Numbered from the stretch's first letter, positions 7,249-14,470 are shown. The stretch is 16,385 nucleotides of DNA from Prevotellaceae bacterium UBA1726 (GCA_002316005.1 DCIM01000057.1:1-16385); one strand, 5' to 3'. The notes: generated by a model not told the origin, from the sequence alone. A program made the numbers and translations.

Positions 7249-7279
7249 CAAAATTACAACTTTTTTTTCAATAAACAAA
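7249..7279 (-). promoter_or_regulatory. Bacteroidetes-type promoter of the ftsY operon
   Basis: On the minus strand TTTG (7276-7279) is followed after 19 nt by TAATTTTG (7249-7256), a full match to TTTG / TAnnTTTG. Transcription should begin near 7242. It is the only consensus promoter I find for ftsY, rimO, both HU genes, rnpB and yihY. Confidence 0.78.
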
Positions 7280-7364
7280 ATTTTTCTTTCAAGGTTGCTG
7301 ATTTCAATGCAAAAACATAGCCAGATTTACCGCGAATTTTATTTACATCAATCACGCCCCATTG

Positions 7365-7469
7365 TCATTTAACTGAAATGAGCGTGTCATTCCATTGAAA
7401 TGAGGAGATGATTTAACTGAAATGACCGCCTCATTTCACTTAAATGACACGATGAAACAACTGAAATCA
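7365..7469. repeat. Array of five 17-bp dyad-symmetric units at an exact 22-bp period
   Basis: Units start at 7365, 7387, 7409, 7431 and 7453, each 17 bp, separated by 5-bp spacers GCGTG, GGAGA, CCGCC and CACGA. The first reads TCATTTAACTGAAATGA with arms TCATTT/AAATGA. Against it the others match at 14, 16, 15 and 12 of 17 positions; the fourth is closer to its reverse complement and the fifth is the most decayed. The stretch 7383-7451 is in addition one imperfect palindrome centred on 7417, with outer 9-bp arms CGTGTCATT/AATGACACG and 27 of 34 positions paired. A 22-bp period is close to two helical turns, so protein dimers could line up on one DNA face. It may be an operator array, a cruciform-forming site or a small mobile palindromic element. 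The function is unknown. Confidence 0.85.
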
Positions 7470-7767
7470 CAAACGCTTGATTACCAGATGGTTACAAGGG
7501 CGAAATTTGGACAGTATTCAAAATCAGCAGAAAATCGCGTTTTGAATTATTATTACATATTCCACAACCACACGACAACATAAGGAATTGCTTGAAATCG
7601 AGCGTTTTTAGTCAAGGATGACCCAAAGGCATTCAAGCGAGCAAAAACTAAGCATTTTAGCACATGAGAAGGATTTTTTGACAAGCAAACGCAGAAATTA
7701 TTCTTAAACTTTCTTAAATCTTTCAGCTTTAGGAGATATCAATGAAGCGTATTTCGTAGAAAATTAG
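7470..7767. other. Intergenic stretch without a recognisable gene
   Basis: Between the 22-bp array and the rplU promoter I see AT-rich DNA with no supported open frame, tRNA or known RNA fold. Weak items are an inverted pair GCTTGAA (7590-7596) / TTCAAGC (7632-7638) and two TTCTTAAA copies 10 bp apart near 7692-7709. None is enough for a call. The whole ftsY-rplU gap of about 650 bp is long for such a compact region. Confidence 0.6.
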
Positions 7768-7775
7768 TAATTTTG
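7768..7775 (+). promoter_or_regulatory. Probable -7 element of the rplU-rpmA promoter
   Basis: TAATTTTG matches the Bacteroidetes -7 consensus. The expected -33 position has no clear TTTG, only AT-rich DNA, so the promoter is incomplete on paper. Transcription would start near 7782 and give a leader of about 78 nt before rplU. That leader could host L21 autoregulation, but I do not recognise a defined leader motif. Confidence 0.55.
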
Positions 7776-7860
7776 CAGCCGATTTGTTCCGTTCAGGCTC
7801 GAATAAGTGGCAATAATATGAGGTTGCACGCCTGCCGGAGATAACGCTATATTTATAAAA

Positions 7861-8178
7861 ATGTACGCAATTGTAGACATGAAGGGCCAGCAGTTCAAGG
7901 TAGAAGAGGGTCAGAAGCTCTTTATCCACCATGTTCAGAATGCAGAGGCCGGTCAGACACTTGAGTTTGACAAGGTATTGCTCGTTGATAACGACGGTGC
8001 AATCGCAGTTGGCGCACCTACTGTAGAAGGTGCCAAGGTAGTAGTTGAAGTAGTGAACCCACTCGTTAAGGGTGAGAAGGTAATCGTCTTCAAGATGAAG
8101 CGCCGCAAGGACTTCCGCAAGAAGAACGGTCATCGCGAGCAGTTCACTCAGGTAGTTGTTAAATCAGTAATCGGTTAA
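7861..8178 (+). CDS. rplU: 50S ribosomal protein L21
   Basis: L21 is a 23S rRNA-binding protein of the large subunit. The 105 residues, close to the usual length, include MYAIVDMKGQQFKVEEGQKL, the DNDGAIAVGAPTVEGAKV turn and the basic C-terminal KMKRRKDFRKKNGHREQFT segment. The start is the ATG at 7861. The stop TAA at 8176-8178 shares its last base with the AGGAGG site for rpmA, so the two ribosomal genes form a tight operon, the usual L21-L27 pairing. Confidence 0.98.
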   Translation: MYAIVDMKGQQFKVEEGQKLFIHHVQNAEAGQTLEFDKVLLVDNDGAIAVGAPTVEGAKVVVEVVNPLVKGEKVIVFKMKRRKDFRKKNGHREQFTQVVVKSVIG

Positions 8179-8183
8179 GGAGG
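8178..8183 (+). promoter_or_regulatory. AGGAGG ribosome binding site of rpmA
   Basis: A perfect AGGAGG starts at the last base of the rplU stop codon and lies 8 nt before the rpmA ATG. It is one of three such sites in the window, each before a downstream gene of an operon, in a phylum that mostly does without them. Confidence 0.7.
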
Positions 8184-8191
8184 AATTAAGC

Positions 8192-8455
8192 ATGGCACAT
8201 AAGAAAGGTGTTGGTAGTTCTAAGAACGGCCGTGAGTCAGCATCACAGCGACTCGGAGTGAAGATCTGGGGTGGCCAGAAGGTTGTCGCAGGTAACATCA
8301 TCGTTCGTCAGCGTGGTAACAAGCACTTCCCAGGCAACGGCGTTGCTCAGGGTAAGGACGATACTCTCTATGCACTTGTTGATGGAACAGTAAACTTCCA
8401 TAAGGGCAAGCACGACAAGAGCGTTGTATCAGTAATACCTGCTGCAGAGGCTTAA
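8192..8455 (+). CDS. rpmA: 50S ribosomal protein L27
   Basis: L27 lies near the peptidyl transferase centre. The 87-residue product starts MAHKKGVGSSKNGRESASQR and includes GVKIWGGQKVVAGNIIVRQRG and FPGNGVAQGKDDTLYAL, all typical. The flexible N-terminus begins directly at MAHKKG, without the cleaved leader found in Firmicutes. It follows rplU by 13 nt and is closed by the terminator at 8492-8532. Confidence 0.98.
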   Translation: MAHKKGVGSSKNGRESASQRLGVKIWGGQKVVAGNIIVRQRGNKHFPGNGVAQGKDDTLYALVDGTVNFHKGKHDKSVVSVIPAAEA

Positions 8456-8491
8456 TTATTAAATAAAACTTATTCCAAACAAACACGAGTC

Positions 8492-8532
8492 TCCCTGTCT
8501 CTCTTCCGAGAGGCGGGGATTCTTGCTTTTAT
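8492..8532 (+). terminator. Intrinsic terminator after rplU-rpmA
   Basis: Bases 8492-8503 pair with 8508-8519 (12 bp including two G-T wobbles) around a TTCC loop, followed by a T-rich tail containing CTTTTAT. It closes the ribosomal protein operon before the separate serS promoter. Confidence 0.8.
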
Positions 8533-8534
8533 AG

Positions 8535-8563
8535 CCCCCACTCTAACCTCCCCGAGGGGAGGA
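8535..8563. repeat. GC-rich palindromic intergenic repeat
   Basis: After a C-rich lead (CCCCCACTCTAA), CCTCCCC (8547-8553) and GGGGAGG (8556-8562) form a compact palindrome. Composition and layout resemble the larger copy at 14471-14511. Such C-rich/G-rich palindromes are dispersed between genes in many bacterial genomes; with only two copies here, family membership is an inference. Confidence 0.5.
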
Positions 8564-8621
8564 GATTTAATGCCAAAACAAACACCACAATTCCTAAATA
8601 TACAATATTTAGCGCATTTTC

Positions 8622-8652
8622 TTTGTTGATTCAATTATTTTTTGTAATTTTG
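8622..8652 (+). promoter_or_regulatory. Bacteroidetes-type promoter of serS
   Basis: TTTG (8622-8625), 19 nt, then TAATTTTG (8645-8652) is a full consensus match. Transcription would start near 8659, about 33 nt before the serS ATG. No other consensus promoter is evident before the following oxidoreductase and PD40 genes, so these may share it. Confidence 0.78.
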
Positions 8653-8691
8653 CGAGATAAAGTGAAACAACAAAAATAAAAATATATAACT

Positions 8692-10011
8692 ATGTTAACA
8701 TTAAAACTCATCAACGAAGAAACAGAGCGCGTAATCCGCGGTCTTGAGAAGAAGTGCTTCAAAGGTGCAAAGGAAGCAATTGAAAATGTTCAGGCTATCG
8801 ACCGACAGCGTCGCGAAGCACAGCAGGCCCTCGATGCCAACAAGCAGGAGGCTAACCAGTTGGCAAAGCAGATTGGTATGCTCATGAAGAACGGCCAGAA
8901 GGACGAGGCTGAAGCAGTAAAGGCAAAGGTTGCTGGTTTGAAGGATGCCGCAAAGGATCTCCAGGAGCAGCAGGACAAGGCTGAGAAGGACCTTATGACA
9001 GCTCTCTGCCAGATACCAAACATCCCTTACGACGAAGTTCCTGAAGGTCATTGCGCTGAGGACAACTGGGTTGTAAAGTCAAACCTCAAGGAGTGTGTTG
9101 TAGGTAAGGACACAGTTGGCAACTGGGATTGCAATCCTGAGAACACAGAGGCAAAGCTTCCTCACTGGGAACTCGCAAAGAAGTACAACCTCATCGACTT
9201 CGACCTTGGTGTGAAGATCACTGGTGCAGGTTTCCCTGTATATGTAGGTCAGGGTGCTCGTCTGCAGCGTGCCCTCATCAACTTCTTCCTTGCTGAGGCA
9301 AACAAGAGCGGTTACACAGAGATCATGCCTCCTACAGTAGTGAATGCTGCTTCAGGTTATGGCACTGGCCAGCTTCCTGACAAGGAAGGTCAGATGTACC
9401 ACTGCGACCTTGACGACCTCTACCTCATCCCTACTGCTGAGGTTCCTGTGACAAACATCTATCGCGATGTTATCCTCGATCCTCAGGACCTCCCTATCAA
9501 GAACTGCGCTTACACACAGTGTTTCCGTCGTGAGGCAGGTTCTTACGGAAAGGATGTTCGTGGTTTGAACCGTCTGCACGAGTTCTCTAAGATTGAGATT
9601 GTACGCATTGATACTCCTGAGCACTCAGCTGAGAGCCACAAGGAGATGCTTGAGCATGTAGAGGGTCTTCTCCAGAAACTCGAGTTGCCATATCGTATCC
9701 TCCGTCTTTGCGGTGGTGATGCTTCATTCACTTCTGCTGTTTGCTACGACTTCGAGGTATTCTCTGAGGCACAGCAGCGTTGGTTGGAGGTTTCTTCTGT
9801 ATCAAACTTCGACACATATCAGGCAAACCGCCTCAAGTGCCGTTATCGTAACCCTGAGACAAAGAAGCCAGAACTATGCCACACACTCAATGGTTCGGCA
9901 CTTGCTCTCCCTCGTATCGTAGCATCTATCCTCGAGAACTTCCAGACTCCAGAGGGAATCCGCGTGCCTAAGGCTCTCGTTCCATACATGGGCTGCGATA
10001 TCATCAAGTAA
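8692..10011 (+). CDS. serS: Seryl-tRNA synthetase
   Basis: SerRS charges tRNA-Ser (and tRNA-Sec where present) with serine. The 439-residue product has the N-terminal helical hairpin that grips the tRNA (about 30-105, rich in Lys, Gln and Ala) and the class II catalytic core: PTAEVP (247-252), motif 2 with QCFRREAGSYG (276-286) and HEFSKIE, and motif 3 GSALALPRIVASILEN (401-416). All key regions appear intact. The start is the ATG at 8692, supported by the good promoter 40 nt upstream. It is followed after 42 nt by the oxidoreductase fusion, on the same strand. Confidence 0.97.
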   Translation: MLTLKLINEETERVIRGLEKKCFKGAKEAIENVQAIDRQRREAQQALDANKQEANQLAKQIGMLMKNGQKDEAEAVKAKVAGLKDAAKDLQEQQDKAEKDLMTALCQIPNIPYDEVPEGHCAEDNWVVKSNLKECVVGKDTVGNWDCNPENTEAKLPHWELAKKYNLIDFDLGVKITGAGFPVYVGQGARLQRALINFFLAEANKSGYTEIMPPTVVNAASGYGTGQLPDKEGQMYHCDLDDLYLIPTAEVPVTNIYRDVILDPQDLPIKNCAYTQCFRREAGSYGKDVRGLNRLHEFSKIEIVRIDTPEHSAESHKEMLEHVEGLLQKLELPYRILRLCGGDASFTSAVCYDFEVFSEAQQRWLEVSSVSNFDTYQANRLKCRYRNPETKKPELCHTLNGSALALPRIVASILENFQTPEGIRVPKALVPYMGCDIIK

Positions 10012-10053
10012 CTTTGACGAAGGGCATTAATCAAGCTAAAAACAACAAACAAT

Positions 10054-12414
10054 ATGAACAAAATTGTAAAGAAGGAACAATTCTCAGAGAAGGTTTTCCT
10101 TTTGGAAGTAGAGGCTCCACTTATTGCAAGAAGCCGTAAAGCAGGACATTTCGTTATCGTACGCGTTGGCGAGAAGGGCGAGCGTATGCCACTCACCATC
10201 GCTGATTCGGATGTAGAAAAAGGCACTATCACACTCGTTGTGCAGAAGGTAGGACTCAGTTCTACAAAACTCTGCAACCTCAACGAGGGCGAATATATCA
10301 CTGATGTTGTAGGTCCTCTCGGTCAGGCAACACACATTGAGAACTTCGGTACTGTTCTTTGTGCCGGTGGTGGTGTAGGTGTGGCACCTATGCTCCCTAT
10401 CATCAAGGCTTTGAAGGCAGCTGGCAACAGAGTAATCTCTGTACTCGCTGGTCGTTCAAAGGAACTGATTATTCTTGAGGATCAGGTTCGCGAGCATTCT
10501 GACGAGGTTATCATCATGACCGACGATGGTTCATACGGCCAGAAGGGCGTTGTGACCGTTGGTATGGAACAAGTTATCCAGCGCGAGACAGTAAACAAGT
10601 GTTTCGCCATCGGCCCTGCCATCATGATGAAGTTCTGCTGCCTCCTCACAAAGAAATACAATGTATCTACAGATGTGTCTTTGAACACAATCATGGTTGA
10701 CGGTACTGGTATGTGTGGTGCTTGTCGTATCACCGTTGGAGGAAAGACAAAGTTCGTTTGTGTTGACGGACCTGAGTTCGACGGCCATGAGGTTGACTTC
10801 GACGAGATGTTCAAGCGTATGGGTGCTTTCAAGCCTGCAGAAATCGAGGATATGAAGAAACTCGAGGAGCATGTTTCTTGTGCTTGCGAAGCTAGCAGCT
10901 CTAGAGAATCTAGTGGTCCTAGTCTTTCTACTGAAGGCATGACAACAGATACTCCTCTTGCTGAACTCACCAACCGCGATGCTGAGTGGCGTAAGGAACT
11001 CCAGAAGGCAATGAAGCCAAAGGAGCGCACAGAGATTGAGCGTTGCAAGATGGGCGAACTCGACCCTGTTTATCGCGCAACAACCCGTACAGAGGAGGTA
11101 AACACTGGTCTTACTGTTGAGCAGGCCCTCACAGAGGCTAAGCGTTGTCTTGACTGTAAGAATCCTACTTGTATGCAGGGTTGTCCAGTAAGCATCAACA
11201 TTCCTTCTTTCATTAAGAATATTGAGCGCGGTCAGTTCCTCGAGGCTGCAAAGGTGTTGAAGTCTACTTCTGCCCTTCCTGCTGTTTGTGGTCGTGTATG
11301 TCCACAGGAGAAGCAGTGCGAGAGTCAGTGTATGCACACAAAGATGAACAAGCCTGCTGTTGCCATTGGTAACCTTGAGCGCTTTGCTGCCGACTACGAG
11401 CGCAACTCTGGTAAGATTGCACTTCCTGAGGTTGCCGAGAAGAACGGCATTAAGGTTGCTATCGTTGGTTCGGGCCCTGCTGGTTTGTCTTGTGCAGGCG
11501 ACCTTGCAAAGGCAGGATTTGATGTTACAGTGTTCGAGGCTCTTCACGAAATCGGCGGTGTGTTGAAGTATGGTATTCCTGAATTCCGTCTTCCAAACGC
11601 TATCGTTGATGTTGAGATTGAGAACCTCCGCAAGATTGGCGTAACCTTCGTGAAGGATTGTATCGTTGGTAAAACAATCACAATGCAAGAACTTGAGGCT
11701 GAAGGCTTTAAGGGTATCTTTGTTGCTTCGGGCGCTGGTCTTCCAAACTTCATGAATATCCCTGGCGAGAACTCTGTAGGTATCATGTCTTCAAACGAGT
11801 ACCTCACTCGCGTAAACCTGATGGATGCTTCTAATCCTGAGAGTGATACTCCAATCATCAAGGCTAAGTCTGTTATGGTTGTTGGTGGTGGTAACACTGC
11901 TATGGACTCTTGCCGTACAGCAAAGCGTCTTGGTGCAGAGCGTGTATTCATTGCTTATCGTCGTTCGGAGGCAGAGATGCCTGCTCGTCTTGAGGAAGTG
12001 AAGCATGCTAAGGAGGAGGGCATTGAGTTCCTCACTCTCCACAACCCAATCGAGTATATTGCCGACGAGAAGGGAAATGTTTGCCAGGTTAAGTTGCAGG
12101 TAATGGAACTTGGTGAGCCTGATGCTTCTGGCCGTCGCAGTCCTGTTCCTGTAGAGGGCAAGATTGAGACAATCGACATCGACCAGGCTATCGTAGCTGT
12201 TGGTGTAAGTCCTAACCCACTCGTACCAAAGTCGGTGGAAGGTCTTGAACTTGGTCGCAAGAACACAATTGCTGTAAACGAAAAGATGCAGTCGTCTATC
12301 CCTACAATCTTCGCTGGTGGAGATATCGTTCGTGGTGGTGCAACTGTAATCCTTGCTATGGGCGACGGTCGTAAGGCTGCTGCTTCAATGATTGAAATGC
12401 TCACAGCAAAATAA
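10054..12414 (+). CDS. Fused NfnA-NfnB-type ferredoxin:NADP oxidoreductase (PyrK-like domain + glutamate synthase small-chain-like domain)
   Basis: A 786-residue fusion. Residues 1-275 resemble PyrK/NfnA flavin- and NAD-binding subunits: GGGVGVAPMLPI (105-116) and a [2Fe-2S] segment DGTGMCGACR with C221, C224 and C236 (Asp216 sits where NfnA is reported to use Asp as a ligand; recalled from memory). Residues 330-786 resemble the glutamate synthase small chain/NfnB: Cys 365, 368, 373, 377 and 412, 416, 422, 426 for two [4Fe-4S] clusters, FAD site GSGPAGL (472-478), nucleotide site GGGNTAMD (611-618) and GGDIVRGG (755-762). NfnAB couples NADH, NADPH and ferredoxin by flavin-based electron bifurcation. 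Databases often call this fusion a bifunctional dihydroorotate dehydrogenase B NAD-binding subunit/glutamate synthase. No pyrD or gltB lies alongside, which favours an Nfn-type role. The Ser-rich joint is at 278-296. Confidence 0.9.
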   Translation: MNKIVKKEQFSEKVFLLEVEAPLIARSRKAGHFVIVRVGEKGERMPLTIADSDVEKGTITLVVQKVGLSSTKLCNLNEGEYITDVVGPLGQATHIENFGTVLCAGGGVGVAPMLPIIKALKAAGNRVISVLAGRSKELIILEDQVREHSDEVIIMTDDGSYGQKGVVTVGMEQVIQRETVNKCFAIGPAIMMKFCCLLTKKYNVSTDVSLNTIMVDGTGMCGACRITVGGKTKFVCVDGPEFDGHEVDFDEMFKRMGAFKPAEIEDMKKLEEHVSCACEASSSRESSGPSLSTEGMTTDTPLAELTNRDAEWRKELQKAMKPKERTEIERCKMGELDPVYRATTRTEEVNTGLTVEQALTEAKRCLDCKNPTCMQGCPVSINIPSFIKNIERGQFLEAAKVLKSTSALPAVCGRVCPQEKQCESQCMHTKMNKPAVAIGNLERFAADYERNSGKIALPEVAEKNGIKVAIVGSGPAGLSCAGDLAKAGFDVTVFEALHEIGGVLKYGIPEFRLPNAIVDVEIENLRKIGVTFVKDCIVGKTITMQELEAEGFKGIFVASGAGLPNFMNIPGENSVGIMSSNEYLTRVNLMDASNPESDTPIIKAKSVMVVGGGNTAMDSCRTAKRLGAERVFIAYRRSEAEMPARLEEVKHAKEEGIEFLTLHNPIEYIADEKGNVCQVKLQVMELGEPDASGRRSPVPVEGKIETIDIDQAIVAVGVSPNPLVPKSVEGLELGRKNTIAVNEKMQSSIPTIFAGGDIVRGGATVILAMGDGRKAAASMIEMLTAK
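10892..10936 (+). repeat. 9-bp CTAG-headed repeat encoding the interdomain linker of the NfnA-NfnB fusion
   Basis: CTAG occurs at 10892, 10901, 10910 and 10919, exactly every 9 bp, and a fifth degenerate unit starts CTAC at 10928. The units are CTAGCAGCT, CTAGAGAAT, CTAGTGGTC, CTAGTCTTT and CTACTGAAG. In frame they encode ASSSRESSGPSLSTE, a Ser-rich linker. Codon choice (AGA, AGT, TCT, CCT) differs from the flanking domains. Confidence 0.75.
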
Positions 12415-12429
12415 TAAAACATACAAATT

Positions 12430-13551
12430 ATGACAATGAAGAAGGTTTTCTTGCTGTTACTGGCATCCTCTATCTGCTTTAGTCCTGCTTTTGCTCAGAA
12501 GCGTAAGTCGAAGGCTAAGGCAAAGAAGGTAGTTGTTGTGGTGCCGGAAAAGACTCCTGAGGAAAAACTCTTCGAGGAATTGTTGCCTTCAACGGCAAAG
12601 ATAATGTTCATTGACAGTGTGGTAGTTGATAAGGCCGAGTTCCTTAAGCGACTACCCCTTGCCAGTGAGATGGGTAAGGTGAGTGTAAGCAAAGAGCGCA
12701 CCAGTTTTGTCAACGAGTTTGAGAATACTTGCATCTTTGCTTCGGGCGACACCATCACTGGTCGTCACCTTTACATGACCCACAGATACGGAACAAAATG
12801 GGAAGAGCCTTCGCTGCTCAGCGAACTCCCTCAACCGATGGCAGACTATCCTTTCCTCATGCCTGATGGCGTTACTCTCTACTTTTCTGCAGAGGGCGAA
12901 GGAACAGTTGGCGGTCGCGACATCTTCCGTACTACCTACAATGCCGACGATGCTCATTTCTATGAGGCAACAAACATGGGTATGCCTTTCAATTCTCCTG
13001 CCAACGAGTATCTGCTTGCTTTCAGCGATCTGGATAATCTCGGTTGGCTCGTGAGCGACCGCTATCAGCCGGAGGACAAGGTGTGCATATACACTTTCGA
13101 ACCTACTGCCCAGCGTCAGACATTCGACGAGGACACCGACGAGAGTGTGTTGAAAAGCTATGCCCTTACAGAGCAGATAAAGGACACATGGCAGTTTGGC
13201 GACCGTACGGCGGCTATCCAGCGTCGTGATGCTATGCTTGTTCGTATGAACAGCAAGCAGACCACCGACAGAGTGGAATTCGTTGTAAACGACCAGACAA
13301 CCTACACTTCATTGTCAGACTTCAAGAGCGCAAACGGTAAGAAGAAGTATCAGGCGATTGTGGCCGACCGCAGTAAGCTGGTTCAGTTGCAGTCCCTACT
13401 CGACTCTTCTCGCACGAGATATGCCGATGCATCAAAATCAAAGAAATACGAGATAGGCCGTCAGATCAAATCTCTTGAGGAAGAAGTAAACGCTCTCGAG
13501 ACTGATATCGCAAAAGCCGAGAAGGCACTGCGTAACGCAGAGAGTAAGTAA
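12430..13551 (+). CDS. Secreted PD40 (WD40-like beta-propeller) repeat protein with C-terminal coiled coil
   Basis: A 373-residue exported protein of unknown function. It starts with a clear Sec signal peptide (KKVFLLLLASSICFSPAFA, likely cut after AFA). The ATG at 12436 fits signal peptides slightly better than the one at 12430. A strongly basic stretch (KRKSKAKAKK) follows. Around residues 138-165, DYPFLMPDGVTLYFSAEGEG and VGGRDIF match the PD40 motif common in TolB and OmpA-like Bacteroidetes proteins, with a second repeat at MPFNSPANEYLLAFSD (180-195). Residues 315-373 are charged and helical, probably coiled coil. I see no lipobox Cys, OmpA or SPOR domain, so it may be soluble in the periplasm. 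It lies 15 nt after the oxidoreductase, which suggests co-transcription, but a functional link is not obvious. Confidence 0.8.
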   Translation: MTMKKVFLLLLASSICFSPAFAQKRKSKAKAKKVVVVVPEKTPEEKLFEELLPSTAKIMFIDSVVVDKAEFLKRLPLASEMGKVSVSKERTSFVNEFENTCIFASGDTITGRHLYMTHRYGTKWEEPSLLSELPQPMADYPFLMPDGVTLYFSAEGEGTVGGRDIFRTTYNADDAHFYEATNMGMPFNSPANEYLLAFSDLDNLGWLVSDRYQPEDKVCIYTFEPTAQRQTFDEDTDESVLKSYALTEQIKDTWQFGDRTAAIQRRDAMLVRMNSKQTTDRVEFVVNDQTTYTSLSDFKSANGKKKYQAIVADRSKLVQLQSLLDSSRTRYADASKSKKYEIGRQIKSLEEEVNALETDIAKAEKALRNAESK

Positions 13552-13560
13552 CCACCCCCT

Positions 13561-13578
13561 TTGCGAGGCAACTCGCAA
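13561..13578 (+). promoter_or_regulatory. Short hairpin with GNRA loop between the PD40 and nucleoside phosphorylase genes
   Basis: TTGCGAG (13561-13567) pairs perfectly with CTCGCAA (13572-13578) around a GCAA tetraloop. No T run follows, so it is not a classic terminator. An mRNA processing or stability element is possible. The element lies wholly inside the 48-nt gap. Confidence 0.4.
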
Positions 13579-13599
13579 TGCATAACACTCTATTAAAAA

Positions 13600-14469
13600 A
13601 TGCAATATTTTCCTGAATCTGAACTGATTATCAACGAAGACGGAAGTATTTTCCACCTTCATCTCAATCCTGAATATCTCGCCGACAAAGTGATTCTCGT
13701 TGGCGATCCTGGACGTGTTTCTCTCGTTGCATCGCATTTCGACACTATAGAACACGAGGTGTCAAGCCGCGAGTTCCGCACCATCACCGGTACTTACAAA
13801 GGTAAGCGCATTACCGTTCAGTCTACTGGTATCGGCTGCGACAACATCGACATCGTAATGAACGAACTCGATGCTCTTGCAAATATCGATTTCAAGACAC
13901 GAACAGAGAAACCAGAACACCGCACATTGACGGTTGTCCGTATCGGTACTTGTGGCGGACTTCAACCAGAGACTCCTATCGGCACCTTCGTAGCATCGGT
14001 AAAGAGCATCGGTTTCGACGGTTTGCTCAACTACTACGCTGCGCGTAATGAGGTGTGCGACCTTGAACTCGAGAAGGCGTTCCGCGAGCACATGAACTGG
14101 AATCCGGTAAAGGGTGCTCCTTATGTGGCTACTGCCAATGCCGAACTCATCGACCAGATTGCCGGCGACGACATGTATCGTGGCATCACTGTTGCCTGTG
14201 GCGGTTTCTATGGCCCACAGGGACGCCAGATTCGCATGAAGACAGAAGATCCCGAGCAGAACAAGAAGATTGAAGCGTTCCGTTATGGCGACTTGAAGAT
14301 TGCTAACTTCGAAATGGAATCATCTGCCCTTGCTGGTCTTTCGTCAATCCTCGGTCATAGAGCAATGACCTGTTGTATGGTTATTGCCAATCGCTATGCA
14401 AAGGAGATGAACACAGCATACAAGAACAAGATTGACGACCTCATCAAACTTGTAATTGAAAGAATATAA
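13600..14469 (+). CDS. Nucleoside phosphorylase (uridine phosphorylase-like, NP-I family)
   Basis: NP-I enzymes split nucleosides with phosphate into base and ribose-1-phosphate for salvage. The 289 residues show the phosphate-binding GDPGRV (35-40), the glycine-rich RIGTCGG (114-120) and the ribose/substrate segment ANFEMESSAL (235-244), all characteristic of the uridine phosphorylase branch. It is about 35 residues longer than E. coli Udp, with an N-terminal extension of the sort found in Bacteroidetes homologues. Substrate preference (uridine, inosine or other) cannot be read from these motifs alone. The start is the ATG at 13600, after a 48-nt gap with a small hairpin. The next gene, mnmE, is separated by a GC-rich repeat. 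Confidence 0.9.
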   Translation: MQYFPESELIINEDGSIFHLHLNPEYLADKVILVGDPGRVSLVASHFDTIEHEVSSREFRTITGTYKGKRITVQSTGIGCDNIDIVMNELDALANIDFKTRTEKPEHRTLTVVRIGTCGGLQPETPIGTFVASVKSIGFDGLLNYYAARNEVCDLELEKAFREHMNWNPVKGAPYVATANAELIDQIAGDDMYRGITVACGGFYGPQGRQIRMKTEDPEQNKKIEAFRYGDLKIANFEMESSALAGLSSILGHRAMTCCMVIANRYAKEMNTAYKNKIDDLIKLVIERI

Positions 14470-14470
14470 A

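Noticed and set aside
7365..7469. CRISPR array
   Set aside because: Units are 17 bp and spacers only 5 bp. The units are diverged dyads and no cas gene is near.
7729..8133. 134-residue minus-strand frame across the rplU promoter and gene
   Set aside because: It is antisense to L21, starts inside it and has no recognisable motif.
10531..11688. 385-residue minus-strand frame inside the oxidoreductase fusion
   Set aside because: It is a shadow of a gene whose full set of Fe-S and nucleotide-binding motifs is on the plus strand. The translated product resembles no family.
13560..13590. Promoter for the nucleoside phosphorylase (TTTG, 19 nt, TAACACTC)
   Set aside because: The -7 part matches only TA of the TAnnTTTG consensus and the spacer contains a perfect hairpin, so it is too weak to call.
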